A DNA stretch of 64,000 bases from Deltaproteobacteria bacterium HGW-Deltaproteobacteria-18 (GCA_002841885.1 PHBE01000006.1:62001-126000); one strand, 5' to 3'. Counted from the stretch's first letter, positions 29,311 to 39,381 are shown. Notes: generated from the sequence alone by a model not told the origin. A program made the numbers and translations.

Positions 29311-32300
29311 ATGTTCGCTCGCCTGTTGCATGGCTCGATCAAAAAAAAGCTCGCCATCCTTTTTCTCGTGGCGGCACTCCCCGCAATCATCATCATCGTT
29401 TATGCCGGGCTGGAAAACCATCGCCGGGAAGTGTCCAGCGCCGAGCAACAGTTGCAGGCTTTTTCCGGTCATCTTGCAGAAACACAGGCCCAGGCCACGC
29501 TCGCCACCAAAGCGCTCCTTGAGGGTCTGGCCATGCTGCCTGAAGTGCGCCGGGGCGACGCCGAGGCGTGCAACCGCCTCCTTGCCAACCTGCTCAAAGT
29601 AAACCCGGCTTACGCGGCCCTCCATCTGGTTGATTCAAATGGAGATCTTGTCGCCTCCGACAGCGCGCGCAAACCCACGAACTTCGCCCACACGAGGCAC
29701 TTCAGGGAAGCCCTGGCCACAAAGAGCTTCGCCACGGGCGAATATCTCCTCGGCGTAACCCTGCACGTTCCCGTCTTCACCTTCGGTTATCCGGTTCTCG
29801 GCGATCAGGGAAACGTCACAGGCGTCCTGCTGACCAGTATCCGTCTCGACAGGTATGGGGAACTGTTCAGGCAAATCCATTTTCCGGCCAACTCTTTCAT
29901 CGGCGTCTGTGACAGAAACGGGCGGCGCCTCTTTCGTTACCCCGAAAACCCTGCCGCGATTATCGGAGAGTCGATCAAACAGACAGTCTTCGAACATGCC
30001 GTGGCCGGACCCTCCGAGGGCCTGCTCCTGGAAGAAAGCGCGGACGGGGTCGAGCGCATCACCGCCTTCCAGAAGCTGAGCCTGACCCCGGACAGCCCCC
30101 CGTACATGTACTTCTTTGTCGGGGCGCCCAGCGCCACGTTCTACGCCGACGCAAAGAGCGGTATGCTGCGCGATTTCAGCGTTCTCTTCCTGACCATCGG
30201 GCTGACCATGCTGAGCGGCTGGTTCCTGGGCGGCAGGACGGTTGGCATGCGGCTTGAAGAATTGGCAGGCGCAGCAAAGCGGATCGGCGAGGGCAATCTT
30301 TCCATCAGGGTGGCCCCCGCGCCCGAAATCACAGAAATCGACGTCCTGGCCAAGGCGTTCAACAGCATGGCCGAATCCCTTGAACAGGACACGATCAATA
30401 GGGCCAAGGCGGAAGAGGCGCGACGCAAGAGCGAGCACCGCTACGAAATCATCTTCCAGAATTCTCCACTGGGCATAATCTTGTTTGACCATGAGGGCTA
30501 CATCATCGACTGCAACGAACCGTTCATCCAGACCATGGGCTCATCCCGGGACAAACTGATCGGATTCAACACGGCTCGCCAGAGTTCCCCCAAAATGCGC
30601 GAAACGATCAAAAAAGCCCTGGCCGGAGAAGTGGCGGTCTTTGAGGACGAGTACACCTCCATCACCGGCGGAGTCACGAAAAGCCTGCGGGTCGTGTTCA
30701 ACCCCATTACGCCGGAACGGACGCCAACGAGCGTCATCGCCACTCTTGAAGACATTTCCGACCGCAAACGGACAGAGATGGCACTGCTGGAAAGCGAGGC
30801 CCGTTTCCGCAAACTCTTTGAACAGGTTCCCTCCATCGCTGTTCAAGGTTATGACTTGGAGGGTCGGACGCGCTACTGGAACCAGGCCTCGCAAAATCTA
30901 TACGGATACAGTCTGGACGAAGCGATCGGCGCCAAACTGACCGACCTGATCATCCCTCCGGAAATGCGCGAGGACGTCGAAGCCGCCATGCGCTCCATGG
31001 CGGAGACAAAAATTCCCATCCCCGCCAGCGAACTGACCCTCATGCGCAAGGACGGCTCCCGCGTGCTGGTCTTTTCAAGCCACGCCATCGTCATGAATGC
31101 CGCAGGAGAGGCCGAACTCTTTTGTGTGGACATCGATCTGACCAGCAGAAAAGAGGCTGAAGAGACCCTGCGGGGGCTCAAAGAGGCCGCAGAGGCCGCC
31201 AACCAGGCCAAAAGCGAATTTCTGGCCAACATGAGTCATGAAATCCGCACCCCGATAAACGGGGTCATGGGCATGCTGCAGCTCCTGGAAACCACCCCGC
31301 TTGATGCCGAGCAATCCAGCTACATCCGGATGGCCACGGAGGCCGCCAACAGGCTGACCAGGCTGCTTTCGGACATCCTTGATCTCTCCAGGGTGGAGGC
31401 TGGCAAGATGGAGATTCGAAAAGCTCCTTTCCATATCCGGGACATTGCCGACTCCGTGTCCGGCCTTTTCACGGTCACGGCCAGAAACAAGGGCGTAGCA
31501 CTGGAATGCAGTCTTGACCCGGCCATGCCCGCCACCCTGATCGGGGATGAAACGCGGGTGCGCCAGGTGCTCTTCAATCTGGTGGGCAACGCCCTCAAGT
31601 TCACCGATAACGGCAAGGTCCGCATGGAAGTCACGGCCCTGCCGCCAGACATGGATGGCGACATCCGTGTTCATTTCCTCGTCACGGATACAGGCATCGG
31701 CATTCCCGAGGACAGACTCCCCCTCATTTTCGAACCGTTCCGGCAGGTCGAAAACTCCTTCACCCGCAATTACCAGGGAGCAGGCCTGGGTCTGTCCATC
31801 GTGCACAGGCTGGTCGGACTCATGGGCGGAGAGATCTCCATCGAGAGCACGCCCGGCAGAGGCACGGCCGTGCATGTCATTCTGCCCTTCAAGACGGATT
31901 CAGGCACATCAATAACCGTCGAGGACGCAGTTCCGAAAAAAGGCGATACGGTCCGCGTGCTCCTGGTCGAGGACGACCCCTCCAACCGGATTCCCACCCA
32001 GAAGCTGCTGGAAAAAGCCGGACACGAAGTCACCTTGGCCGAAAACGGCAGACAGGCCCTTGAAGTGCTGGCCAAAAACGACTTCGACTGCGTTCTCATG
32101 GACATCCAGATGCCCGTCATGAACGGCATCGAGGCGACGCGCATCATCCGAGAATCAGACACCCTCGGCCCCAAAAAGGCCATCCCCATCATTGCCCTGA
32201 CCGCCTACGCCATGGACAAGGACAGGGACACTTTTCTGGCCGCCGGCATGAACGGATATGTCGCCAAGCCGGCAACCCTCGAAGAAATCACACGGGCCAT

Positions 32301-32379
32301 GCGGGAAGCCATGGGACTGGATAAATCCGGTGACGCCGCTGCGGCAAGGCATCAAGACTCCACTTTTGATTTGCCCTGA
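29311..32379 (+). CDS. Hybrid sensor histidine kinase: dCACHE-HAMP-PAS-PAS-HisKA-HATPase-REC
   Basis: 1022 residues. TM1 (about 12-35) and TM2 (about 285-307) bracket a periplasmic double-CACHE domain. Then come HAMP (MRLEELAGAAKRIGEGNL), two PAS domains, HisKA with His643 (MSHEIRTP), HATPase_c (GNALKFTD, DTGIGI) and a receiver with Asp931 (LMDIQMPVMNG). The start at 29311 follows CGGAGG at a proper distance; upstream in-frame sequence is not protein-like. The last ~360 residues closely match the divergent kinase at 25761, so the catalytic half was copied onto a different sensor. It is followed after 15 nt by a GGDEF-EAL gene, probably co-transcribed. Confidence 0.92.
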   Translation: MFARLLHGSIKKKLAILFLVAALPAIIIIVYAGLENHRREVSSAEQQLQAFSGHLAETQAQATLATKALLEGLAMLPEVRRGDAEACNRLLANLLKVNPAYAALHLVDSNGDLVASDSARKPTNFAHTRHFREALATKSFATGEYLLGVTLHVPVFTFGYPVLGDQGNVTGVLLTSIRLDRYGELFRQIHFPANSFIGVCDRNGRRLFRYPENPAAIIGESIKQTVFEHAVAGPSEGLLLEESADGVERITAFQKLSLTPDSPPYMYFFVGAPSATFYADAKSGMLRDFSVLFLTIGLTMLSGWFLGGRTVGMRLEELAGAAKRIGEGNLSIRVAPAPEITEIDVLAKAFNSMAESLEQDTINRAKAEEARRKSEHRYEIIFQNSPLGIILFDHEGYIIDCNEPFIQTMGSSRDKLIGFNTARQSSPKMRETIKKALAGEVAVFEDEYTSITGGVTKSLRVVFNPITPERTPTSVIATLEDISDRKRTEMALLESEARFRKLFEQVPSIAVQGYDLEGRTRYWNQASQNLYGYSLDEAIGAKLTDLIIPPEMREDVEAAMRSMAETKIPIPASELTLMRKDGSRVLVFSSHAIVMNAAGEAELFCVDIDLTSRKEAEETLRGLKEAAEAANQAKSEFLANMSHEIRTPINGVMGMLQLLETTPLDAEQSSYIRMATEAANRLTRLLSDILDLSRVEAGKMEIRKAPFHIRDIADSVSGLFTVTARNKGVALECSLDPAMPATLIGDETRVRQVLFNLVGNALKFTDNGKVRMEVTALPPDMDGDIRVHFLVTDTGIGIPEDRLPLIFEPFRQVENSFTRNYQGAGLGLSIVHRLVGLMGGEISIESTPGRGTAVHVILPFKTDSGTSITVEDAVPKKGDTVRVLLVEDDPSNRIPTQKLLEKAGHEVTLAENGRQALEVLAKNDFDCVLMDIQMPVMNGIEATRIIRESDTLGPKKAIPIIALTAYAMDKDRDTFLAAGMNGYVAKPATLEEITRAMREAMGLDKSGDAAAARHQDSTFDLP

Positions 32380-32394
32380 CCGGGCATCCAACTT

Positions 32395-35300
32395 ATGAAG
32401 CGGACCATGCCAAAAAAACTCCTCACCACCCTGCGCTCACGGGCGATTGTCGCGCTCACCGCGATCTTCCTGGTCATGGGAATTGGTTGCGTGCTCATGG
32501 TGGGAATTATCATCACAGAACGCCTGGACACCTTCGAGCGCGACCTGGCCGCGGCCAATGTCCGCCGCGCACGAAACGCCCTGCAGCAGGACATGCAACG
32601 CATCGACAACCTGCTCAAGGACTGGGCGTGGTGGGATGACACCTACGACTTCATGCTCACGACCTCGGGTGACTATGCACAAAGCAACATCACCCCGGAC
32701 GTGTTCCTCAACCAAGGCCTGAGCGCCATAATTTTCGTGACCGACAAGGGAGAAATCCTCAATGCCTCGCGGATTTCCCGCGATGACGGGACGCTCGGCG
32801 TCCCAAGCGAAGAGCTGCTCAACTATGTCAGAAGAACCGGCCTGACCTATCCCCCTGAAGACCTCTTCAGTGGCAGTCCGAAGCTGGTTAACGTCGGGGG
32901 GTCATTGTGGATCGCGGCAAGCCGCGCTGTGCTGACCTCCCAGCAGACCGGACCGGCGCGAGGACGGCTGTGGATGATCCAGGAGATCGATAACGCCTAC
33001 GTCGAAAAACTCACCCTGCGCACGGAACTGGCGCTGCAAATCAACGTCGCCGAAAAGGAAAAACTGCCGCAGGCCATGCTTGCACTGCACACCGCCCCCC
33101 CTGCGCCCGGGGAAACCCTCGTAGTCTCCGAAAACGGCCTCGTCTGGAGCGCCCTGCTCCTTTCCGACGCGGCAGGCGGCCCGCCCATAGCCATCATCGC
33201 CAATGCTCCGCGAGAGCTCACGATTCTGGCCCGCGCGACAATGAGAACCAGCCTCGCAGTGGTCATCGTGTTCGGAATTGTCGGCTTCTTCAGCGGCTTC
33301 GCCTTTCTCGAGAAGAGCATCCTGTCCAGGCTGTCGCTGCTGAGTTTGCGCGTCAGAAGGGATGCGCCGGATGCACAGCTGTGCAGGCTGGATCAAAACT
33401 GCGACGAAATCGACCAACTCTCGAACCTGGTGGACACGGCCTTCGAGTCCATCCATGAAAACGAGCGTTTTCTCAAACAAATCCTGGGCGCGATCAAGGT
33501 CGGCGTCATGCTCATCCGCAAGAAAGACCGGGTCATCGTCAGCGCGAATCCATATGCGATCGCCCTGGCCGGACGGCCTGAAAAGGACATTGTCGGCAGG
33601 GTCTGCCACCAGTTCTCCTGCGGCGCTGAATTCGGAAAATGCCCGGTCTGCGATCTCGGGCAAACCCTCGACAATCACAAATGCGAGTTTCTCGGCAATG
33701 ACGGCAAACGGATTGACATCCTTAAATCGGTGACCATAATCACCCGAAATGACGAGGAATATCTGCTTGAAACATTCTGGGACATCCGCGAGATCGAACG
33801 CACGCGGCGCCTCCTGGAGGAATCCGAGGAGAGGTACCGAGCGATTTTCCTGAACACTGGCACACCGGGAGTCCTCATCAACGAGGATACGTCCATCGCC
33901 GTCGCCAACACGGAATTCCTCCATCTGGCCGGAATCACACAGGACGACGTACTCCATAATCCGCCCTGGACACGCTTTTTCCATCCGGATGATGTGCAGA
34001 GAATGCTCCGCTACCACACTCTGAGACGTCAGAACGAAACCGTTGCGCCAAGAACCTATGAAGCGCGACTGGTTGACTCTTCGGGAGAGCATCATCACGT
34101 CAAGCTCACCGTGGCCATGATCCCGCGGTCACAGCAGTCCATCGCCTTCCTGCTCGACATCTCCGACATCAAGAGAGCCGAAGGGAAGCTGCATGAACTC
34201 GCCTACGCGGACGCTCTGACCGGGTTGCCCAATCGCCTCTGCGCCCTGGAGAGACTGGACCGGAGCCTGACGCGCCTCGACCCTGAGAGATCAAGCCTGG
34301 CCGTCCTCCTGCTCGATCTCGATGATTTCAAGATCATAAACGACTCCTGGGGCCACGCTGCCGGAGACATCGTGCTGATGGAGGTGGGACAGCGCCTGCT
34401 CTCTGCCCTTGATTCATCTGCAATGCTGGCCCGCCTCGGTGGCGACGAATTCATCGTCGTGTCCGGCGCCAGCGACAATGAAAACGAATATCCCAATCTG
34501 GCGCAAAAACTTATCGACACGTTCAGCAGACCCTTTAAGCTCGAAGGTTCCGAGACCTTTCTCGGGGTCAGCGTGGGTGTCGCCGTCTTCCCCAAAGACG
34601 GCAACACGGCGGGACAGTTGGTGCGATGCGCGGATCTGGCCATGTATCAGGCGAAATCCTTCGGCAAGAACATGTTCCATTTTCACTCCCCGGAATTGAC
34701 CCTGAAAGCTCAGCGCCGCGTGGAGATTGAGCGGGAGCTGCGCCTGGCCCTCGACGCAGGAGAAATTGTTGCTTTCTTCCAGCCGGTCATAGACCTTGAA
34801 ACCAAAAAAATCGTTGGGGCCGAAGCCCTGGCCCGTTGGCGCAAACAGGACGGAACCCTTGTCTCTCCGGCGGATTTCATACCCGTGGCGGAACAGACAA
34901 ACCTCATCACTGACATCGACTTCAGCATCCTCTCGCAGGCCTGCCACCAGGCCCGAAGTTGGGACAAGAACGGATGGGGACAATTGCGCATCTCCTGCAA
35001 CATCTCCGCGCGGCATTTTCAACGCGGCAACCTGCCAAGAGAAGTGCAACAGGTCCTTGAAGCCAGCCAATTGCCCCCGGGGCAGCTGACCCTTGAGGTC
35101 ACCGAGACGGTGTACATGGAAAACATCGACCAGGTTCGCGGCATCCTCGAATCCATTAACGAAATGGGCGTCCGGAGCGCCCTCGACGACTTCGGGACCG
35201 GCTATTCATCCCTGTCGTACGTACGTTCCCTTTCCTTCGACGTCCTCAAGATAGACAAGTCCTTCGTAAAGAACCTGCCCGAAGCGTCCGCGCTCGCCCT

Positions 35301-35487
35301 CATTCGCGCCATGCTCGGCATCGCCATCAGCCTGGAGATAACCCCGCTGGCCGAAGGCATAGAGACCGGGGAGCAACTCCAGCAGCTCAAATCACTGGGG
35401 TGCAAACTTGGGCAGGGATATCTGTTTTCGCCCCCGGTTCCCGCCGCACAGTTTGAAGAATTGCTCAAAAAACAGGACACCGCGTGA
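32395..35487 (+). CDS. CHASE4-PAS-GGDEF-EAL c-di-GMP turnover protein
   Basis: 1030 residues. A TM segment (about 16-38), a CHASE4-like periplasmic domain (WAWWDDTYDF motif), a second TM near residue 285, then one PAS with a Cys-rich insert (CHQFSCGAEFGKCPVC), a second PAS, a GGDEF domain with intact active site GGDEF at 682-686, and an EAL domain with EAL at 810-812 and DDFGTGYSSL. Both catalytic motifs look complete, so it could make and degrade c-di-GMP. Likely co-transcribed with the kinase upstream, which has a receiver but no output. Confidence 0.93.
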   Translation: MKRTMPKKLLTTLRSRAIVALTAIFLVMGIGCVLMVGIIITERLDTFERDLAAANVRRARNALQQDMQRIDNLLKDWAWWDDTYDFMLTTSGDYAQSNITPDVFLNQGLSAIIFVTDKGEILNASRISRDDGTLGVPSEELLNYVRRTGLTYPPEDLFSGSPKLVNVGGSLWIAASRAVLTSQQTGPARGRLWMIQEIDNAYVEKLTLRTELALQINVAEKEKLPQAMLALHTAPPAPGETLVVSENGLVWSALLLSDAAGGPPIAIIANAPRELTILARATMRTSLAVVIVFGIVGFFSGFAFLEKSILSRLSLLSLRVRRDAPDAQLCRLDQNCDEIDQLSNLVDTAFESIHENERFLKQILGAIKVGVMLIRKKDRVIVSANPYAIALAGRPEKDIVGRVCHQFSCGAEFGKCPVCDLGQTLDNHKCEFLGNDGKRIDILKSVTIITRNDEEYLLETFWDIREIERTRRLLEESEERYRAIFLNTGTPGVLINEDTSIAVANTEFLHLAGITQDDVLHNPPWTRFFHPDDVQRMLRYHTLRRQNETVAPRTYEARLVDSSGEHHHVKLTVAMIPRSQQSIAFLLDISDIKRAEGKLHELAYADALTGLPNRLCALERLDRSLTRLDPERSSLAVLLLDLDDFKIINDSWGHAAGDIVLMEVGQRLLSALDSSAMLARLGGDEFIVVSGASDNENEYPNLAQKLIDTFSRPFKLEGSETFLGVSVGVAVFPKDGNTAGQLVRCADLAMYQAKSFGKNMFHFHSPELTLKAQRRVEIERELRLALDAGEIVAFFQPVIDLETKKIVGAEALARWRKQDGTLVSPADFIPVAEQTNLITDIDFSILSQACHQARSWDKNGWGQLRISCNISARHFQRGNLPREVQQVLEASQLPPGQLTLEVTETVYMENIDQVRGILESINEMGVRSALDDFGTGYSSLSYVRSLSFDVLKIDKSFVKNLPEASALALIRAMLGIAISLEITPLAEGIETGEQLQQLKSLGCKLGQGYLFSPPVPAAQFEELLKKQDTA

Positions 35488-35546
35488 TCGCGGCAACGCA
35501 GAAACTCGGATTTTCAAGCACAGACCCGAAATAATGCGAGCAACTT

Positions 35547-35575
35547 TTGACGCCTATGACTAAATTGGATAGATG
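35547..35575 (+). promoter_or_regulatory. Candidate promoter of the CydA-like/octaheme operon
   Basis: TTGACG (35547-35552), a 17-nt spacer, and TAGATG (35570-35575), 58 nt before the start codon. Fair -35, weak -10. Confidence 0.45.
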
Positions 35576-35633
35576 AAACCTTCGCGGAAAAGTTTTTTCT
35601 GGCAAGCAGCACACCAACAACACGGAGAAGTTC

Positions 35634-36701
35634 ATGGATCCCACCAATCTCATCCCCCAGGCCCTGCCCATTCCGGTGGAATGGGGCTGGTTCTACCTCT
35701 TTCAGGTTTCCACGTTCATCCTGCACATCCTGGTCATGAACGTCATGCTCGGCGCGTCCATCATCGCACTGGTCCATCATCTGCGAGGCAAGACTGAAAC
35801 CGAGTCTCTGACCAAATCCATTTCCGTCAAGCTGCCCTTCACCATCGCTTTTGCCGTCAATTTCGGAGTGGCGCCCCTGCTCTTCATACAGGTGCTCTAC
35901 GGGCAGTTCATCTACACCAGCAGCGTGCTCATGGCTGTTTACTGGCTGTCGGTCGTGGGGCTGATCATCATCGCCTACGCCAGCGCCTACATCTATGATT
36001 TCAGCTACGTCTCGCTTGGCGGCCTGCGCACTGTCTTCATCGGCCTGGCCACAGTATGCCTGCTGGCCACGGCCTTGATATTCACCCTCAACATGACCCT
36101 CATGCTCAACCCCGCCAGCTGGGACGCATATTTTGACAATCCATGGGGCACGCTGCTCAACACATCCGATCCGACCGTACTGCCGCGCTACCTGCACTTC
36201 GTCGCGTCATCGGTGGCGGTGGCGGGTCTGGCGCTGGCTCTCTTCTACAGATTCAAGGTCAAAAACGATCCCGGGGCCCAGCGCTGGGTCCGACACGGCA
36301 TGAACTGGTACGCCTACACGACCATGGTGCAGATGGCGCTGGGCCTGTGGTTTCTCACTGCCCTGCCCGACCGCGTCACGGCTCTCCTGCTGGGCGGCTC
36401 CCTGCCGCACACCCTTGTTTTTGTCACGGGCGCGACCATCGGAATTTTCAGCATCAGCAACGCCCTTCGCTACAACGCGGGCGCGACGGCGACCCTGTCC
36501 CTCGCCACCATAATCCTCATGCTCTTTCTGCGGGACCTGGTCCGGGACGCCTACCTGACCCCATATTTTGAGGTGAGCGACCGCGTCGTCACCGGCGAAT
36601 ATCTCCCGCTTGTCCTTTTCATCCTGACCCTGGCGGCCGGGCTGTGCATCATTGCCTGGATGCTCCGTACCGCCGCCACGGACTCGGAGGTGCGCTCATG
36701 A
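35634..36701 (+). CDS. CydA-like (CydA'-type) polytopic membrane protein without evident heme ligands
   Basis: 355 residues, about nine TM segments. The first 120 residues align by pattern with the CydA-like domain of the next gene (PVEWGWFYLFQVSTFILHI against WELHWAGGG; then a GVAPLLFIQVLYG segment where the neighbour has GVGIWFII). The acidic heme/proton-site residues of CydA are replaced by Tyr and Trp. It overlaps the next gene by 4 nt, so the two very likely form one complex, similar in principle to CydAA'-type members of the bd superfamily. Ribosome binding site CGGAG before the ATG. Function is inferred, not recognised directly. Confidence 0.65.
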   Translation: MDPTNLIPQALPIPVEWGWFYLFQVSTFILHILVMNVMLGASIIALVHHLRGKTETESLTKSISVKLPFTIAFAVNFGVAPLLFIQVLYGQFIYTSSVLMAVYWLSVVGLIIIAYASAYIYDFSYVSLGGLRTVFIGLATVCLLATALIFTLNMTLMLNPASWDAYFDNPWGTLLNTSDPTVLPRYLHFVASSVAVAGLALALFYRFKVKNDPGAQRWVRHGMNWYAYTTMVQMALGLWFLTALPDRVTALLLGGSLPHTLVFVTGATIGIFSISNALRYNAGATATLSLATIILMLFLRDLVRDAYLTPYFEVSDRVVTGEYLPLVLFILTLAAGLCIIAWMLRTAATDSEVRS

Positions 36702-39343
36702 ACTTTCCAATCTGGGAACTCCACTGGGCCGGCGGCGGGCTGATGATCGCGCTGATTGCCGTCTTTCATGTCTATATCGCCCACTTTGCCGTGGGCGGAG
36801 GGCTCTTTCTCGTTCTGACCGAACAACTCGGCTACCGCCGGGACTCCCAGCCCATCATCGACTACACGAAACGGCATACCAAATTCTTTTTGCTGGTGAC
36901 CATGGTCCTGGGCGGAATCACCGGAGTGGGCATCTGGTTCATCATCTCACTGGTCGCGCCCGCGGCCACGACCCAGCTCATCCACACCTTCGTCTTTGCC
37001 TGGGCCATCGAATGGGTCTTTTTCCTGTGCGAAATCGTGTCTTTGTTCATCTATTTCTACACCTTTGGAAAAATGGGGAGACGCAACCATCTCACCATCG
37101 GCTGGCTCTATTTCTTCTTCGGGTGGATGTCGCTCTTCATGATCAACGGGATCATCGGTTTCATGCTGACTCCCGGGGACTGGCTGGAGACAAGAGACTT
37201 CTGGGACGGACTCTTCAACCCCTCCTTCTGGCCGGCACTGGCCTTCAGAACCTTTATTGCCATCATCCTGGCCGGACTTTACGGCTTCGTGACCGCCACT
37301 TGGGAAAAGGATCCCCAGACCCGTGAAACCCTGGTCCGCTACTGCGCGACCTGGCTGCTGGCCCCCTTCGCCTTTCTGCTTCTGTCGGGGTGGTGGTACG
37401 TGAGCGTGCTGCCCGAAGGCCCGCAGGCCATGGTCCTCGGTGCGAACCCGGAAATCGGCCCGTACATGCAGGGATTCCTGTGGATATCGGCGATCCTTTT
37501 TGCCGCAGGCCTGGCCATGGCCGTACGCATGCCGGCCGCAATCAAGCGCCCCATGGCCCTGGTCCTGCTCGTCATAGGCCTGCTGTACATGGGCTGCTTT
37601 GAAACCATGCGTGAAGCCGGACGCAGACCCTACCTGATCCATGGCTACATGTACTCCAACGCCATCCTGGCCGGCACCGAAGACGCCATCTCCGCCGAGG
37701 GCTTTCTGCAAACCTCGAGCTGGCACCAAAACCGGGAGATCACCCCTGAAAACGCCAGGGCCGCGGGTCGCGAGATTTTTCGAGGCCAGTGCGCAGCCTG
37801 CCACTCCATCGGCGGCCCCCTGCACAACATCAAACGCCTGGCCGCGCAATTCGGAACCGTGGGCCTCGAAGCCCAGATCGCGGGCATGGGCAAGATATAT
37901 TCCTACATGCCGCGTTTTGCGGGCACGCCGCAGGAGCGCAAGGCCCTGGCCTCCTACATCGTGCATGACCTGATCGGCGCCCCCGAGGTCACGAAACAAA
38001 CCCGACCCCGCCCCGAACTCGAACTTGAAATCCCGGCCTTCGATGCCCAGGACGACGAGTACGTACTTTTGGCCTGGTGCACCCTGGGCGAAAAATGCAT
38101 CTCCGACAGTGACAGCCGCTTCTCCCTGTTGCCTCCGGGCAGCACCCTGATGGCGCAGCTCATCCGACGCGGCCCGGTGCCCGAGCTCGTGACCGAGGGC
38201 GTGGAAATTACCTTCACGGCCCCGGCGGGCTTCGAAAATCCGAGCAACCATGTGGAATTCTGGAATTACGCACCTTCGCTGGTGGGCAAGGAGCTGGCAC
38301 CGAACGTCAGCGCCAAGGGCCTGGGCATGTCGGGCGTGATGAAGCCAAACGACCAGAGCCTGACCTTTCTGGCCGACGGCATCCCCGTCCTGCCCTACAC
38401 GGACGACGGCACCATCAACCCCTATCCCGTCTTCAATCTTGAAGCCAGGGATGCCAAGACCGGCAAGGTCCTGGCCGGCACCAAGGTCGTGGCCCCGGTC
38501 TCTACCGAGATCGGCTGCAAGAACTGTCACGGCGGAACGTGGCGACACGACGGTGCCATGGGCATCTCCGTGCTGACGGCCTCGGATGTCCTGGCCAGAC
38601 ATGACCGGCGTCACAAGACCGGTCTGCTGCCCCAGGCGGAAGCAGGCAAGCCGGTGCTTTGCCAGAGCTGCCATCCCGATCCGCTGCTCAAGGCAGAAGG
38701 CAAACCGGAGCTCTTGAACCTCCCGGCCGCCATCCACGGATTCCACGCCAACTACCTGTCCGAAGCTCCCGGCGCCGAACCCTGCCATTCCTGCCATCCC
38801 ACCGGCCCGGACAGCTACACCTATTGCGCCCGTGGCGCGCATGCGAGCAAGGGAGTGACCTGTGTCAGCTGCCACGGCACCCTGGAAGACCACGCCCTGA
38901 CCCTGCTCAAGGCCGAAAAAGAGGCAGGCAAGCCCAAGGCCGACCTGCTCATGCGTCATATCAAGCCCAGACTGGTCGCCTCCGTTGAAGAAATCGAGCC
39001 TCGCACGCCATGGAACGACCAACCGGACTGCCTGAGCTGTCACGTGGACTTTGAACCGCCGCAAGATGCGCAGCCTTCAGCCTTCAACCAATGGGTACGC
39101 GGACCGCAAGGGCTTTATCGCATGCGCACCGACGACGCGGGGCTCATGTGCGAATCCTGCCACGGCTCGACCCACGCCGAATATCCGGCCGCCAACGCGT
39201 TTCACCCGGATCTCGATGCGATCCAGCCGTTGCAGTACCAGGGCCACCCAGGCCCCATCGGGAGCAAGGGCAACTGCGCGGCTTGCCACACCGAGGACAT
39301 GTTCGACGAATTCCATCATCCCAACATTCTCAGACAGCTCTGA
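36698..39343 (+). CDS. Membrane CydA-like domain fused to an octaheme cytochrome c
   Basis: 881 residues. Residues 1-330: about eight TM segments with CydA landmarks, namely VFHVYIAHF (heme-ligand His region), the acidic pair in AIEWVFFLCE, and GRRPYLIHGYMYSNAI matching the conserved CydA segment after the Q loop. Then eight CxxCH motifs at residues 365, 607, 655, 696, 722, 778, 818 and 860. The first lies in a monoheme class-I-like domain (with MPRF as Met ligand); the other seven form a multiheme tail. It may move electrons between the menaquinone pool and periplasmic cytochromes. The start at 36698 follows CGGAGG; a longer upstream reading lies inside the previous gene. Confidence 0.85.
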   Translation: MNFPIWELHWAGGGLMIALIAVFHVYIAHFAVGGGLFLVLTEQLGYRRDSQPIIDYTKRHTKFFLLVTMVLGGITGVGIWFIISLVAPAATTQLIHTFVFAWAIEWVFFLCEIVSLFIYFYTFGKMGRRNHLTIGWLYFFFGWMSLFMINGIIGFMLTPGDWLETRDFWDGLFNPSFWPALAFRTFIAIILAGLYGFVTATWEKDPQTRETLVRYCATWLLAPFAFLLLSGWWYVSVLPEGPQAMVLGANPEIGPYMQGFLWISAILFAAGLAMAVRMPAAIKRPMALVLLVIGLLYMGCFETMREAGRRPYLIHGYMYSNAILAGTEDAISAEGFLQTSSWHQNREITPENARAAGREIFRGQCAACHSIGGPLHNIKRLAAQFGTVGLEAQIAGMGKIYSYMPRFAGTPQERKALASYIVHDLIGAPEVTKQTRPRPELELEIPAFDAQDDEYVLLAWCTLGEKCISDSDSRFSLLPPGSTLMAQLIRRGPVPELVTEGVEITFTAPAGFENPSNHVEFWNYAPSLVGKELAPNVSAKGLGMSGVMKPNDQSLTFLADGIPVLPYTDDGTINPYPVFNLEARDAKTGKVLAGTKVVAPVSTEIGCKNCHGGTWRHDGAMGISVLTASDVLARHDRRHKTGLLPQAEAGKPVLCQSCHPDPLLKAEGKPELLNLPAAIHGFHANYLSEAPGAEPCHSCHPTGPDSYTYCARGAHASKGVTCVSCHGTLEDHALTLLKAEKEAGKPKADLLMRHIKPRLVASVEEIEPRTPWNDQPDCLSCHVDFEPPQDAQPSAFNQWVRGPQGLYRMRTDDAGLMCESCHGSTHAEYPAANAFHPDLDAIQPLQYQGHPGPIGSKGNCAACHTEDMFDEFHHPNILRQL

Positions 39344-39355
39344 TTCCAGTCACCC

Positions 39356-39381
39356 GGACCGGGGCCAAAATGCCCCGGTCC
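39356..39381 (+). terminator. Terminator of the octaheme operon
   Basis: 10-bp perfect stem GGACCGGGGC / GCCCCGGTCC with a CAAAAT loop, then TTCCATTT, 12 nt after the stop codon. The T-run is imperfect. Confidence 0.75.

Noticed and set aside
36947-39064. A 705-codon open frame antisense to the octaheme protein
   Set aside because: Mirror frame of a gene with eight CxxCH motifs; no independent evidence.
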